Shown: piece by piece, positions 34,274-43,324 of the stretch
Numbering within the stretch: the first letter of the stretch is position 1
Layout of the letters: every line of letters begins with the position of its first letter
From: Dethiosulfatarculus sandiegensis
Lineage (GTDB): Bacteria; Desulfobacterota; Desulfarculia; Desulfarculales; Desulfarculaceae
Direction: 5' to 3'
Assembly: GCF_000931935.2 (NCBI RefSeq)
Contig: NZ_AZAC01000019.1
Coordinates: 23,198-87,197, forward strand
DNA length: 64,000 nucleotides
Notes under the pieces: model-generated
Databases searched by the model: none
What the model was told of the DNA's origin: nothing
Seen by the model: the letters and a program-made list of their open reading frames with translations, nothing else
Program-made: the position numbers and the translations under genes

Positions 34274-35776
34274 ATGGCTGTGTTGAGCAACTTAAAAGTC
34301 GGCGGAAAACTGGTTCTTTCTTTTGTAATTATGATTATCTTCATGGTCATAATAGGTTTAACCGGCGTTAAAGGAACCCATGAAATCCAACAGAATCTGG
34401 AAATCATTTTTGCTGAACGGCTCCCTTGTTCTGATTACTTATTACAAGCCGATCGAGATTTGCAACAGCTTCTTATAGCCGAACGAACCCTGATGTTTAC
34501 GGACTCGAAAAGTGATGAGTTCAATCTACTTCTCAAGGAATATGAATTAAACTTAAACCAGGCGAATGACCGCTGGAACAAATATAAGGCCTTGGCCTCC
34601 ACTGAAGCGGAAAAGGCAACTTTCCCAAAATATCAAGCGGCCCGGCAGGAATGGGCTAAAATATCCCGGAAAGTCCTGGAGCTGCGAAAATCAAATAAAA
34701 AAGACGATCAAAAGCTCGCTCAAAAGCTGAGTTTGGGCGAGGCAAAACAAAAATTCGAGGCCATGCGGGATCATCTTGACAAGCTCCAGGATCTTAACCT
34801 TGAAATAATCCAGTCCGAACACAAAAAGGCCTCGGAATCATATCGCTCCCAACTGATCAGCCTGCTTATCATATTGGCCTTGGGCATCTTGGCCGGGATC
34901 GGCTTGAGCCTGGGCATTGGCAGAAGCATTACCAAATCATTACGCGGGGTGATCAAAAATCTTCATAATATCTCAGACCAAGTCTTCGCGGCCTCGGAGC
35001 AGACAGCCGGGGCCGGGCATTCATTGGCAGAGGCCTCGGCAGAGCAGGCCGCATCGTTGGAGGAAACCTCCGCATCCTTGGAGGAAATGGACTCCATGAC
35101 AAGGCAGAATTCCGATAACGCCCAACAAGCGGACAACCGCATGGGAGAGGTGACCAATATTGTAGGCAAGGCTAATACCGCCATGGGTGAGCTGAAGACG
35201 GCCATGACGGAAATAGACAAAGCTTCCGATGAGACTGCAAGCATCATAAAGACCATAGATAACATTGCCTTTCAAACGAATTTGCTGGCCTTAAATGCGG
35301 CGGTGGAAGCGGCCCGCGCCGGGATTCACGGCGCAGGATTTGCCGTGGTGGCCGATGAGGTCCGCTCCCTGGCCATGCGCACGGCCGAGGCGGCTCACAA
35401 CACTCAGAATCTTATTGCGGATAATATGAAAATTATCAAAAACGGAACTGAATTGGTTTCTACAACCGACGATGCTTTTGGTGAAGTGGCTCAGAGCGCA
35501 TCCAAGGCGGTTGAGCTTGTGAGCGAGATCGCCGTGGGAAATAAAGAACAGTCCCAGGGAATTGAGCAGGTGAATATTGCCGTTGTCGGGATGAATAAGG
35601 TGACCCAGAGTTTGGCCGCCAATGCCGAGGAATCCGCCGCCGGGGCTGAGGAGCTGAGAGCCCAGGCCAAAAACATGATAGCGTTGGTCGCAAATCTGGA
35701 ATCATTGGTGGGCGGGGTGTCCACACGGAGAAAAACCTCGTCAAAGGGGCAAAAGACCATACCGTTTAAAGGTTAA
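34274..35776 (+). CDS. Methyl-accepting chemotaxis protein (four-helix-bundle sensor)
   Basis: The gene encodes about 500 residues from the ATG at 34274, which has GTGAGG seven bases before it. Order: membrane helix 1 (about 13-33), a helical periplasmic 4HB_MCP sensor (about 35-195), membrane helix 2 (about 200-222), a HAMP-like linker, and the signalling domain. The hairpin tip reads [22 protein letters not shown] and [18 protein letters not shown], diagnostic for chemoreceptors that dock CheA and CheW. Gln/Glu-rich helices ([18 protein letters not shown]) offer methylation sites. No C-terminal CheR tether pentapeptide is seen. No che genes are nearby, so it is an isolated receptor gene; the ligand is unknown. 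Confidence 0.93.
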   Translation: MAVLSNLKVGGKLVLSFVIMIIFMVIIGLTGVKGTHEIQQNLEIIFAERLPCSDYLLQADRDLQQLLIAERTLMFTDSKSDEFNLLLKEYELNLNQANDRWNKYKALASTEAEKATFPKYQAARQEWAKISRKVLELRKSNKKDDQKLAQKLSLGEAKQKFEAMRDHLDKLQDLNLEIIQSEHKKASESYRSQLISLLIILALGILAGIGLSLGIGRSITKSLRGVIKNLHNISDQVFAASEQTAGAGHSLAEASAEQAASLEETSASLEEMDSMTRQNSDNAQQADNRMGEVTNIVGKANTAMGELKTAMTEIDKASDETASIIKTIDNIAFQTNLLALNAAVEAARAGIHGAGFAVVADEVRSLAMRTAEAAHNTQNLIADNMKIIKNGTELVSTTDDAFGEVAQSASKAVELVSEIAVGNKEQSQGIEQVNIAVVGMNKVTQSLAANAEESAAGAEELRAQAKNMIALVANLESLVGGVSTRRKTSSKGQKTIPFKG

Positions 35777-35824
35777 TTTGACCATTAATACCAATGAATT
35801 TTACCCTTTATTAAAAGGGCGCCC

Positions 35825-35874
35825 ACCGGGGCGGCACCAAGAACCGCAAATTTCGGTGCGGTTGCCGCCCCGGT
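35825..35874 (+). terminator. Nested hairpin after the chemoreceptor gene
   Basis: ACCGGGGCGGC (35825-35835) pairs with GCCGCCCCGGT (35864-35874), enclosing a second stem AACCGCA/TGCGGTT. It lies about 50 bases after the stop. The remaining gap to 36224 holds no gene I can support. Confidence 0.6.
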
Positions 35875-36224
35875 TCAGTAAGCACTATTGGGGTTAAATC
35901 AACTTATAGGGCTTGGCGGGCTTGATATTTAAGAAGACTTGGTTCGCCAAGCCTTCGGGGGTGCCGGCATTCAAACGGATTTCCTCCAGATATCCACCCG
36001 GATGACAGGCGGATTGATTACAGAATCAAAAGGCTCTTTTAGAGTCGAACACAGGACGCCACAAAGTGGAGGCGCGGTTGAAATCGGGCTTTCTGGAATT
36101 GCCCAAGCGAATCAAGCCCATAAGTTAGTTAAAAGCCAAATCCTGCCGCTATCTTGCGCAATCACAAAAAACAATGCGAGCCGTTGCTAATTACCCTCCC
36201 CCTTCTCCGCCGCCCTTGGCCGCA

Positions 36225-36253
36225 TTGACTATAATTTTCGCTTCTTATATAAT
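36225..36253 (+). promoter_or_regulatory. Strong sigma-70-like promoter upstream of a terminated leader
   Basis: TTGACT (36225-36230) and a perfect TATAAT (36248-36253) are exactly 17 bases apart. Transcription would start near 36260, about 250 bases before the AraC-type regulator. Confidence 0.6.
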
Positions 36254-36259
36254 CCTTTC

Positions 36260-36432
36260 AATTCACCAAACGAATTGGGAATTTTCTATTTAACAACAAA
36301 CCGCCTCTTGGGGCGCCAAGTTTCCCTTTGAAGCTTAGCTCATTGAAGAGCCTTCCGGGCCTCAAGTAATAATACGAATTAATTTCGGTCACGAAGACCA
36401 CCTTTCCGTTTTTGGACAGGTGGTCTTTTTTT
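36260..36432 (+). ncRNA. Candidate small RNA or attenuated leader, about 170 nt
   Basis: Between the promoter at 36225-36253 and a terminator at 36394-36432 lies a non-coding stretch of about 170 bases. It has internal pairings (for example GAAGCT/AGAGCC-rich segments around 36330-36355) and no ORF with a ribosome site. It fits either an independent small RNA or a 5' leader whose terminator must be overcome to express the regulator that follows. No known riboswitch core was recognised. Confidence 0.45.
36394..36432 (+). terminator. Rho-independent terminator in the leader of the AraC-type gene
   Basis: AAGACCACCT (36394-36403) pairs perfectly with AGGTGGTCTT (36418-36427), with a run of seven T at 36426-36432. 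It is a textbook intrinsic terminator, 80 bases before the regulator start, in the same direction. Confidence 0.85.
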
Positions 36433-36512
36433 GGCTCATGGGCAACAAGCCATATGAACACGGTTAACTTTGGCCAGGTTTGAGCTATCCCCTGCGCCTC
36501 GGGAGAGGATAA

Positions 36513-37523
36513 GTGATCAGGTGTATTAATTCCATTGGAACCAGCGAGATCCCTCCTGTCCATGGGGCCCTGAGTGACGGCATCTCTGTTCTCGCTGAGC
36601 GCCGGGAGAGGCCTTTCCACGAGGAGATCAAATTCAACCCGGGCCATTTTATGACAATAACCCGTCAAACCCGGGGCGAGAGCCTTAAGATGTCTTTTGA
36701 CCAGGACCAGGCTCCGGTGTGTTTCTGCTACAACCTCGCCCAAAAGGCCCGCTGCACCGTGTTGGTCGGCGGTGATAACAAAATAGCCTTTGAGCGCAAG
36801 GCCGGTGACGGCGTGCTGGCCTACCTTCCCCAAAGCCGCGGCATTCTGGAATCCACCAGCGGCGAGAACGTACTGGGCATATCCCTTTACTTCCCGGTTG
36901 AAGCATTCATGGAGATGTTCGGTATAAGTAAAAAGCTGATGAATCTTATGCGCACCTGGCCCAATCAAGGCGGCCACACCCCGGCCTTTTATCATCAATC
37001 CCGGTTTGACTCGGAAACCAGGTTGGCGCTTTGGCAAATTCTGCAGTGCCCTTTTACCGGAAAAGCCCGCGAATTATTCATGGAGGCAAAGACACTTGAA
37101 TTGGTGGCGCTCAAGCTGGCCGAATTGGACCCCAAGAGCTGTATGGAAACCGACGAACCCCGGGGGCGTATAATGCAACAGGCGCGCCAGGCGCATCAGA
37201 TCCTGGTTGAGCGCATGGCGGATCCCCCGGACCTGAACCATCTCAGCCGCATGGTGGGCCTCAACCGAAACAAGCTCAACACCAGCTTTAAAAAGATTTA
37301 CGGCGACACCGTTTTCAACATCCTGCGCAACGCAAGGCTTACCAAGGCCTGCTCTCTTTTGCAGCACACCGAATTGAGCCTGGTTGAGATAGCCTTTTCC
37401 ATTGGCTATAACAGCCAAGCCAACTTCACCACCGCTTTCAGACGCCATTTTGGCCAATCGCCGAACATGGTGCGCAAATTTGGTTTATCCAAGCCCGTAA
37501 CAAAACCGATTTCCCTGAGTTAA
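36513..37523 (+). CDS. AraC family transcriptional regulator (PchR-like)
   Basis: This gene encodes 336 residues. The GTG at 36513 follows GAGAGG by four bases. The N-terminal two thirds is a ligand domain of the PchR/siderophore type (segment VCFCYNLAQKARC, then DGVLAYLPQSRGILES). The C-terminal AraC double HTH (about 230-325) has DLNHLSRMVGLNRNKLNTSFKKIYGDTVFNILRNARL and LVEIAFSIGYNSQANFTTAFRRHFG. PchR-type regulators bind the ferric siderophore they help import and activate the receptor genes. Here an MFS permease and a TonB receptor follow, so it probably turns on that uptake set. A terminated leader lies directly upstream. Confidence 0.9.
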   Translation: MIRCINSIGTSEIPPVHGALSDGISVLAERRERPFHEEIKFNPGHFMTITRQTRGESLKMSFDQDQAPVCFCYNLAQKARCTVLVGGDNKIAFERKAGDGVLAYLPQSRGILESTSGENVLGISLYFPVEAFMEMFGISKKLMNLMRTWPNQGGHTPAFYHQSRFDSETRLALWQILQCPFTGKARELFMEAKTLELVALKLAELDPKSCMETDEPRGRIMQQARQAHQILVERMADPPDLNHLSRMVGLNRNKLNTSFKKIYGDTVFNILRNARLTKACSLLQHTELSLVEIAFSIGYNSQANFTTAFRRHFGQSPNMVRKFGLSKPVTKPISLS

Positions 37524-37607
37524 GACCTATTCTGCAAAAAAAGTGCATTTCTCAAAAACAGCCGTGCGCCGTTCATAATACAACTCCGCCTTTTTAGCCT
37601 ATCACTC

Positions 37608-37724
37608 ATGCAAGATCCCCGTTTCCTGCCGCCTGAAGCACGGGAGCAGGAGCCTATTGCATTTCAACCGGAACATAACAGGTTTAGTGATGAAGGCTTT
37701 TCCCTTAACGAGCATCCACGATAA
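37608..37724 (+). CDS. Possible 38-codon leader ORF overlapping the MFS start
   Basis: A short frame (MQDPRFLPPEAREQEP... ending NEHPR) starts at the ATG at 37608 and stops at 37724, overlapping the first codons of the MFS gene in another frame. It could couple translation or be chance; there is no clear ribosome site. Confidence 0.18.
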   Translation: MQDPRFLPPEAREQEPIAFQPEHNRFSDEGFSLNEHPR

Positions 37725-38979
37725 ATTGGTTTCCAGCACCTCGCACAAGTTATCTCTTCTCCTGGTGATGTACCTGTCGCAGAGAATTTTCCTGTGCTTT
37801 TCCTGGACCCTTTTCCCCATTGTTCTGCGCCGGAACGGGGCGAGCCTCAGCCTCATCGGTTTTTCAGCCCTGGTCTATTGCCCTTGGGCACTGAAATTCA
37901 TCTATGCCTCACTAATCGACCGCACCAAAGGCAGGCGCTTGGGGCGCAGAAAAAGCTGGATAATCCCCTTATTGGGCATCTCGGCCCTGACAATGCTGTT
38001 TCTGGCCTTTTTATCTCCTGAAGGCAATCTGGGCCTGATTTTAGCTGTGGTCACTCTGCTTAATTTTGCCTTTTCCACCATTGATATAGCTGTTGATGGA
38101 TATGCCACGGATATTCTGGAGCCAAAGGAGCGGCCCTGGGGAAACACAATTCAGACCATAGGATATGTGGTGGGCTATATGCTGGGCTCCGGCGTGTTTT
38201 TAATCGTCTATCAGCACGCCGGGTGGCAGGCCACGGTGCTCATAATGACCCTGATACAGCTTATTTTGATGGTGCCGATATTTTTGCACCAAGAACTTCC
38301 CGCCATTTACCCCGCCAAGACCGGCATTCAAAATCAGCTGAAGGCAGACGTCAAACCAAAAGTGTGGCCTTTATTAAAGCAGAAAAACACGCTTTGGTTC
38401 TTTTTGTTCGCCGGATTATTGATAGTGATGGACCAGGGCGGTCTGCAGCTCAGGCTGCCCATGTTGGTCGATATAGGCCTGGACCCCGCCGGGTTTGGGC
38501 GGCTTAACATCTGGTTCGGCTCACCTTTATGCATTGTCGGCGCCACCCTGGGCGGCGCGCTTCTCTCCAAATTGAACGAGAGGCCGGTTTGCGTTCTTTA
38601 TTGTCTGGGCGCAGCCGGCCTTAGTCTTTTCTCGGCTTATATCTCCCAAGGCGTATCTGAAAGCACCCGGCTCATAGCGGTGATGATCGGAACTGAAAAG
38701 CTCATGGCGGGCATAATCATCACCTTTATTTCAAGCATCATCATGAATATCAGCGTGGGTCCCCAATCAGCCACCAATTACGCGGTTCTGACCAGCATGG
38801 TCCAGCTCGTGCAACTGGCGGTCATGCCCGCAGCCGGTGTGATCTGCGACATGATCGGCTACTTCCATCTATATATCTTCCTGGCCCTGTTCGGAGTCAC
38901 AACCCTTTTCATCGGAGATTACATTTTACGAAAACGCCTGATGAACATTAACGTTTTCAATAGTGACATAGCTGATTGA
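37690..38979 (+). CDS. MFS permease, RhtX/FptX (AmpG-like) siderophore-transporter type
   Basis: The gene encodes about 429 residues from the ATG at 37690. Twelve membrane helices are expected. The loop after helix 2 reads KFIYASLIDRTKGRRLGRRKSW and helix 5 begins AFSTIDIAVDGYATDIL, both typical of the AmpG/PAT-like branch that includes RhtX and FptX, which import siderophores across the inner membrane without an ABC system. It lies between a PchR-type regulator and a TonB-dependent receptor, the same setting as fptX in pyochelin uptake. The receptor would bring the chelate into the periplasm and this protein into the cytoplasm. The ligand is unknown. Confidence 0.85.
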   Translation: MKAFPLTSIHDKLVSSTSHKLSLLLVMYLSQRIFLCFSWTLFPIVLRRNGASLSLIGFSALVYCPWALKFIYASLIDRTKGRRLGRRKSWIIPLLGISALTMLFLAFLSPEGNLGLILAVVTLLNFAFSTIDIAVDGYATDILEPKERPWGNTIQTIGYVVGYMLGSGVFLIVYQHAGWQATVLIMTLIQLILMVPIFLHQELPAIYPAKTGIQNQLKADVKPKVWPLLKQKNTLWFFLFAGLLIVMDQGGLQLRLPMLVDIGLDPAGFGRLNIWFGSPLCIVGATLGGALLSKLNERPVCVLYCLGAAGLSLFSAYISQGVSESTRLIAVMIGTEKLMAGIIITFISSIIMNISVGPQSATNYAVLTSMVQLVQLAVMPAAGVICDMIGYFHLYIFLALFGVTTLFIGDYILRKRLMNINVFNSDIAD

Positions 38980-39009
38980 ATCTAAACTATGAACGCCATG
39001 GAGCCTTTT

Positions 39010-41079
39010 ATGCGTAACAAAACCCGGCTGACTATTTTGGTAATGATCTTGTCAATCTGTGCGCAAAACACCATAACCTGGGCGAACACCCACAATTTGG
39101 AGGAAATTTCGGTTACCGCTCAAAAATATGAACAAGACCCGCAAAGCGTACCCATAAGCCTTGATCATTTTTCGGAAGTGCAACTGGAAGATTCTAAAAT
39201 AAACAACTTATTTGATCTTCTCACCTTCAGCCCCAACACCCACATGTTGGAAAGGTCTTGCGAGCATATTGTGGTGATCAGGGGAATATCGCCTTTCCGG
39301 GGCTGCACCTACTCGCCGGCCGCATTTTATGTGGACGAGGTGAGCTATCCTTTGCATTACATGCAAAACATAGAACTGTTTGAGCTGGAGCGCGCGGAAA
39401 TACTGAAAGGCCCCCAGGGCACCCTGTATGGCCGCAACGCCGAGTCCGGGGTTATCAGCCTTTTCACCAAACAGCCCGGAAACCAGGTAAAAGGCAACAT
39501 ATCGGCCGATTATGGAAATTACAACACCCTCCGCACAATTGCCGGTGTCAGCGGCCCGGTTATCGAAGACAAACTCTTCTTGGGCCTGTCTGGAATGTAC
39601 TATTCCACCAACGGTTATGTTGAAAACATAGCCAATGGAGATGACAAGGCAGCCGATAAAAACAGAGCCTCCGGCCGGGCCAATCTGCGCTGGACGCCCT
39701 CGGAATCCTGGGACATATCACTCCTGGCCGATTTTATAACCGCAGATGATCATGGCGGCGAGTCCCGCGTGTTATCCGGGCCGATGGCCACCGAACCTCA
39801 CAAAAACCGCAGAGACACAGACGCTTTTTTACGGCAGGACTGGAACAGCCAGACTCTGCGGGCCAAATACACCACCGACACCGTCAAAGTGGTGTCCGTC
39901 ACCAACACGCTTTATCAAACCCTGGAAAAAGTCAACGACGCCGACCTGTGGGACAACCCCGGGATGAAAGCCATTAATCCCATTGATATGACCGAAAGGC
40001 AGTACAGCCAGGAGTTGCGGGTTTCCTCTACCTATGACAGCCCTTTGCAATGGCTTTTGGGGGCCTACGGATTTATCGAGGACTCACATTTTGATTACCG
40101 CTATGAAGTCCTTTCCGCCAACAGTATCTACATGCGCCCGGTGACCGATGTCGACACCAACGGCTATGCCTTTTTCGGCCAGGCCACCTACACCATGTTC
40201 GACAAACTTCATCTCACCCTTGGTCTTCGTTTTGACCACCAAAGCATGGAAGGCGACCTGCGCGATGACGTAAAAAAGGTCCGCTACAGTAAAGACCTTG
40301 AGTTCAACGAAGTGTTGCCCAAGATGTCATTATCTTATGACATTGACCCCGACGTCATGGTCTATGCCTCGGCGGCCAAGGGATATATGGTGGGCGGCTA
40401 CAACTGGGGCCTGACCGGAACCATCGATACTTTCTGTTTTGATCCAGAATACACCTGGAACTACGAGGTGGGGGTGAAATCCAAATGGCTCGACAATAAA
40501 CTTATGGCCAATCTGTCTGTTTTTTATATCTCCATTGACGATAAACAGGTCTCGGAATTGCACCCCACCATAGCAGCCACCACCATAACCAACGCGGCCG
40601 AAGCGACCTCAAAGGGCTTCGAGTTCCAGTTGCAGGCGAAACCGCTATCCTGTCTGGATATATTCGGCGGTTTTGGATACACCGAGGCCACATTCGACAA
40701 GTTCAACGCCACGGTGTGGAACAGCACCGGCACAGCCCTTACAACCAAAAATTATGAGGGGAACCACCTCACATATGCACCGAAATACACCTACAACTTC
40801 GGCGCGCAATACACAGCTGATTCGGGAATCTTTGCGCGGGCAGACTTTTTAGGCACCGGCCCGTTTTTTGGGGACGCCGCCAACAAGGCCGAGCAAAGTT
40901 CCTACATGACCGTGAACCTTCAACTGGGATATAAAACCAACACCCTTGACTTTGTCCTGTGGATGAAAAACGCATTTGATGAGGAATACCTGACCTTCCT
41001 CAGCCCGTTCAGGCAGTCTATGGTGGGCATCGACGGTCCTCCTCAAACCTTCGGCGCAAGTTTGACTTATCGCTTTTAG
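39010..41079 (+). CDS. TonB-dependent outer-membrane receptor
   Basis: This gene encodes about 689 residues. I chose the ATG at 39010 because GGAG lies just before it and a normal signal peptide follows (TILVMILSICAQNTITWA); two upstream ATGs are in frame. The mature start has a TonB-box-like EEISVTAQK, then the plug (about 35-155) with IRGISPFRGCTY and LKGPQGTLYGRNAESGVI, then the beta-barrel ending in FGASLTYRF with a C-terminal Phe. Length suits a siderophore or similar chelate receptor. No exbB, exbD or tonB is in the window. It follows the MFS permease by 30 bases. Confidence 0.93.
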   Translation: MRNKTRLTILVMILSICAQNTITWANTHNLEEISVTAQKYEQDPQSVPISLDHFSEVQLEDSKINNLFDLLTFSPNTHMLERSCEHIVVIRGISPFRGCTYSPAAFYVDEVSYPLHYMQNIELFELERAEILKGPQGTLYGRNAESGVISLFTKQPGNQVKGNISADYGNYNTLRTIAGVSGPVIEDKLFLGLSGMYYSTNGYVENIANGDDKAADKNRASGRANLRWTPSESWDISLLADFITADDHGGESRVLSGPMATEPHKNRRDTDAFLRQDWNSQTLRAKYTTDTVKVVSVTNTLYQTLEKVNDADLWDNPGMKAINPIDMTERQYSQELRVSSTYDSPLQWLLGAYGFIEDSHFDYRYEVLSANSIYMRPVTDVDTNGYAFFGQATYTMFDKLHLTLGLRFDHQSMEGDLRDDVKKVRYSKDLEFNEVLPKMSLSYDIDPDVMVYASAAKGYMVGGYNWGLTGTIDTFCFDPEYTWNYEVGVKSKWLDNKLMANLSVFYISIDDKQVSELHPTIAATTITNAAEATSKGFEFQLQAKPLSCLDIFGGFGYTEATFDKFNATVWNSTGTALTTKNYEGNHLTYAPKYTYNFGAQYTADSGIFARADFLGTGPFFGDAANKAEQSSYMTVNLQLGYKTNTLDFVLWMKNAFDEEYLTFLSPFRQSMVGIDGPPQTFGASLTYRF

Positions 41080-41138
41080 CCGATGACGGCTCCACGGAGA
41101 ACCGCTCCGGCAAAATCAATTAAAAGGAGAAATCGCAA

Positions 41139-41882
41139 ATGATTGCATCAAACACAATACTCGGCGACTCCCGCGCAACGGACTTGCTGGAAGATCCGCG
41201 ACATGAATTCGGCAAGGCCATTCTGGAAAAAGACCTGGCAGCGTGCCTGTTGAAAACAGCGGAAATACACGGGCATTATTGTCCGGGCAGCGCCATGGGA
41301 GTCATGGCTTCGGTCTGGGGCCTTTCCCAACTCGGCCTGGATTCCTCCCAGTCGGACGGGCTGGAAGAACTCATGGCAATCGTTGAGATAAACGCCTGCT
41401 TCACAGACGGGGTCCAGGCGGTCTCCGGATGCACCCTGGGCAACAACGCTCTGGTCCTGCGGGACTATGGCAAACACGCCGTCACCTTCACTGTGCGCGG
41501 AAGCGACTCCGGTGTGCGGGTGCGGGTGCGGCCCGACTTTCAGAGCCAAATCGCCCAGGCGGTGCCGGAGTTTTATCCCCTTCTGGAAAAAGTCATAATC
41601 AAACGCGAGGGCGGCCAGGAGGCGGCCGACACCTTCAAGGCCACGGCGCGCAAAGCGGCATTCACCATACTTGAAATGCCGTTTGAGCAGCTCTTGATCT
41701 CCCAAAAGGTCACTCCGGAACTGCCGGATTACGCCCCCATCACCGAAAGCCATATCTGCCCGGCCTGCGGAGAGCAGGTCATGGCCAGCAAAGTCGTTAA
41801 AGATGGCGACAATAAAGGGCTTTGCTATGCCTGTGCCAAGCATAAATCCGGCCAGATTGACGGACGCGGCATAGTGATCTGA
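41139..41882 (+). CDS. FmdE-like protein with C-terminal zinc ribbon
   Basis: This gene encodes 247 residues; the start ATG follows AAAAGGAGAAATC. The FmdE-type fold (about 30-190) shows HGHYCPGSAMGVMAS and INACFTDGVQAVSGCTLGNNAL, with the conserved Cys and His residues of the family. The C-terminus has a zinc-ribbon pair CPACGE (about 206) and CYACAKHK (about 230). FmdE-like proteins are named after a formylmethanofuran dehydrogenase subunit but occur widely in bacteria without that enzyme, often beside metal-uptake genes; their role is not settled. Here it is read with a TonB receptor and a methyltransferase, so metal or cofactor handling is a reasonable inference. Confidence 0.85.
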   Translation: MIASNTILGDSRATDLLEDPRHEFGKAILEKDLAACLLKTAEIHGHYCPGSAMGVMASVWGLSQLGLDSSQSDGLEELMAIVEINACFTDGVQAVSGCTLGNNALVLRDYGKHAVTFTVRGSDSGVRVRVRPDFQSQIAQAVPEFYPLLEKVIIKREGGQEAADTFKATARKAAFTILEMPFEQLLISQKVTPELPDYAPITESHICPACGEQVMASKVVKDGDNKGLCYACAKHKSGQIDGRGIVI

Positions 41883-41968
41883 GGATCAGGCAAACAGACG
41901 AAATTCCCCAAACCAAGGTTGACAACGCCAAACATATGGATTGGTCAAGGTTACAAGGAGCGAAATAG

Positions 41969-42562
41969 ATGCATGCTAAAAAAGAACCGCAGCGGTGCGG
42001 GCATGCAAGACATGGACGCGGGCCCAGCAGTTATTGGATGCACGATCCCGGACAGGTCTTCGCAGAACTTAAACTAAAACCCGGAGACTGTTTTCTGGAC
42101 CTGGGATGCGGACCTGGAGATTATTCTCTCCAGGCCTCCAAGCTGGTTGGCGATTCAGGCCTGGTTTTCGCCCTGGATAAGCAGCAGGAAAGCATGGAGC
42201 AACTAAAGGAAAAAACCGCAGCTCAAGGGTGCTCCTATATCCATGCAATGGAAGCCAACATCTTAGCCCCCTTGCCACTAACCAATGCTTGTGTTGATGT
42301 CTGTTTTCTGTGTACGGTTCTGCACGTTCCTCAAGTGCAAAAAGCCGGAGCTGAATTGTTCAAGGAAGTTCGCCGTGTGCTGAAGCCCGGCGGCCGTTTG
42401 GCGATCATCGAATGTAAAAAGGGAGATCAACAGTTCGGGCCGCCGATCCATATGCGTCTTTCTCCTGAGGAAATAGACGAAGCCCTGGATGAACACGGTT
42501 TTTTAAGAATCAGCCTGGCTGATCTGGGGTTGAACTATATGGTGCAATACGCGGTTCAATAG
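41969..42562 (+). CDS. Class I SAM-dependent methyltransferase
   Basis: This gene encodes 197 residues; the start ATG follows CAAGGAGCG. The Rossmann methyltransferase motifs are clear: motif I FLDLGCGPGDYSLQAS (about 43-58), motif II acid in VFALDKQQ, motif IV VDVCFLCTVLHV, and LKPGGRLAIIE. A His/Cys-containing N-terminus (RCGHARHGRG) could hold a metal. Size and motifs suit the UbiE/small-molecule type. It lies between the FmdE-like and TrmO-like genes, so it probably acts in the same process, perhaps methylating the imported ligand or a thiol. The substrate cannot be read from sequence. Confidence 0.88.
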   Translation: MHAKKEPQRCGHARHGRGPSSYWMHDPGQVFAELKLKPGDCFLDLGCGPGDYSLQASKLVGDSGLVFALDKQQESMEQLKEKTAAQGCSYIHAMEANILAPLPLTNACVDVCFLCTVLHVPQVQKAGAELFKEVRRVLKPGGRLAIIECKKGDQQFGPPIHMRLSPEEIDEALDEHGFLRISLADLGLNYMVQYAVQ

Positions 42563-42619
42563 CCCTTTCAAAAGGTGACGGCGCTAGTTTCTATTAGACG
42601 GACGATCGTAACAAGGAAG

Positions 42620-43195
42620 ATGAAATTGTCTGAAAAACAAACCAATTCTCATGCGAATCGACAAGGTCCGGAAATGGTGCTGACCCCCGTGGGCGCCATA
42701 ACAAACACGACAAAAGAACCCTTTCTAAAGGCGGAAGAATCCGGCCTTAAGATGCGGGGCAAACTTGATGATGTCGCAAAGGTGGTGCACGAAGCACAAC
42801 ATGGTTTATCCGAGATAACCATAAATGATGAGTTGGGCGACATCTTGGACGGCATAGACGATTATTCTCACCTTGTGGTGTTGTATTGGGGCCACAAGGT
42901 CCCCGGGTCCGGCCGATCCCTGAAAAAGATTCACCCCATGGGCAGAGAAGATGTACCCTTGATGGGGATCTTCTCCACCTGCAGTCCGGCTCGGCCCAAC
43001 CCCATCCTCATGACCGTCGTCAAGGTGTGTGAACGAAAAGGCAACACCCTCATCGTATCCGGCCTCGACGCCATCGACGGTTCGCCCGTGCTTGACATCA
43101 AACCCTATGTCAAAAGCTTCTATCCACAAAAAGAGATTATGATAGCCGATTGGATGCAGCAGCTGTTAGAGGAAATGGCTGAAGACGAAAGTTAA
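42620..43195 (+). CDS. TrmO/TsaA-like (tRNA-N6-methyltransferase O fold) protein
   Basis: The gene encodes about 191 residues from the ATG at 42620, which follows AAGGA; an internal ATG at 42674 is also possible. The TsaA/TrmO beta-barrel is marked by VLTPVGAITN, HLVVLYWGHKVP, MGIFSTCSPARPNPILMTVVKV and LDAIDGSPVLDIKPYVKSF. TrmO methylates the t6A base of certain tRNAs with SAM, but many bacterial and archaeal homologues sit next to metal-uptake and FmdE-like genes and may do something else. Here it closes the chelate-uptake cluster. A role in SAM-dependent change of the imported compound is as likely as tRNA modification. Confidence 0.82.
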   Translation: MKLSEKQTNSHANRQGPEMVLTPVGAITNTTKEPFLKAEESGLKMRGKLDDVAKVVHEAQHGLSEITINDELGDILDGIDDYSHLVVLYWGHKVPGSGRSLKKIHPMGREDVPLMGIFSTCSPARPNPILMTVVKVCERKGNTLIVSGLDAIDGSPVLDIKPYVKSFYPQKEIMIADWMQQLLEEMAEDES

Positions 43196-43202
43196 CCTTG
43201 CA

Positions 43203-43324
43203 TGGCCCGGCCCCTAACCTGCGTAGTGAGTTGGTCGCGTGTCCTCCACTTTTCCAACCACGGTTTTGCCCGGGCCGCAGTAAAGCGGCCCGGGCAAAAC
43301 ACCACCATGGCAAGGGCCGGGCCA
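43203..43324. repeat. Nested long inverted repeats after the chelate-uptake cluster
   Basis: An inner 16-base perfect stem (43263-43278 with 43285-43300, arms GTTTTGCCCGGGCCGC and complement, loop AGTAAA) lies inside an outer 11-base pair TGGCCCGGCCC (43203-43213) and GGGCCGGGCCA (43314-43324). The inner stem could end transcription of the cluster; the nested form recalls REP/BIME elements. Confidence 0.65.

Noticed and set aside
35939..36190. Plus-strand frame of 83 codons after the chemoreceptor gene
   Set aside because: No ribosome site or motif, and it lies in low-information sequence between a terminator and a promoter.
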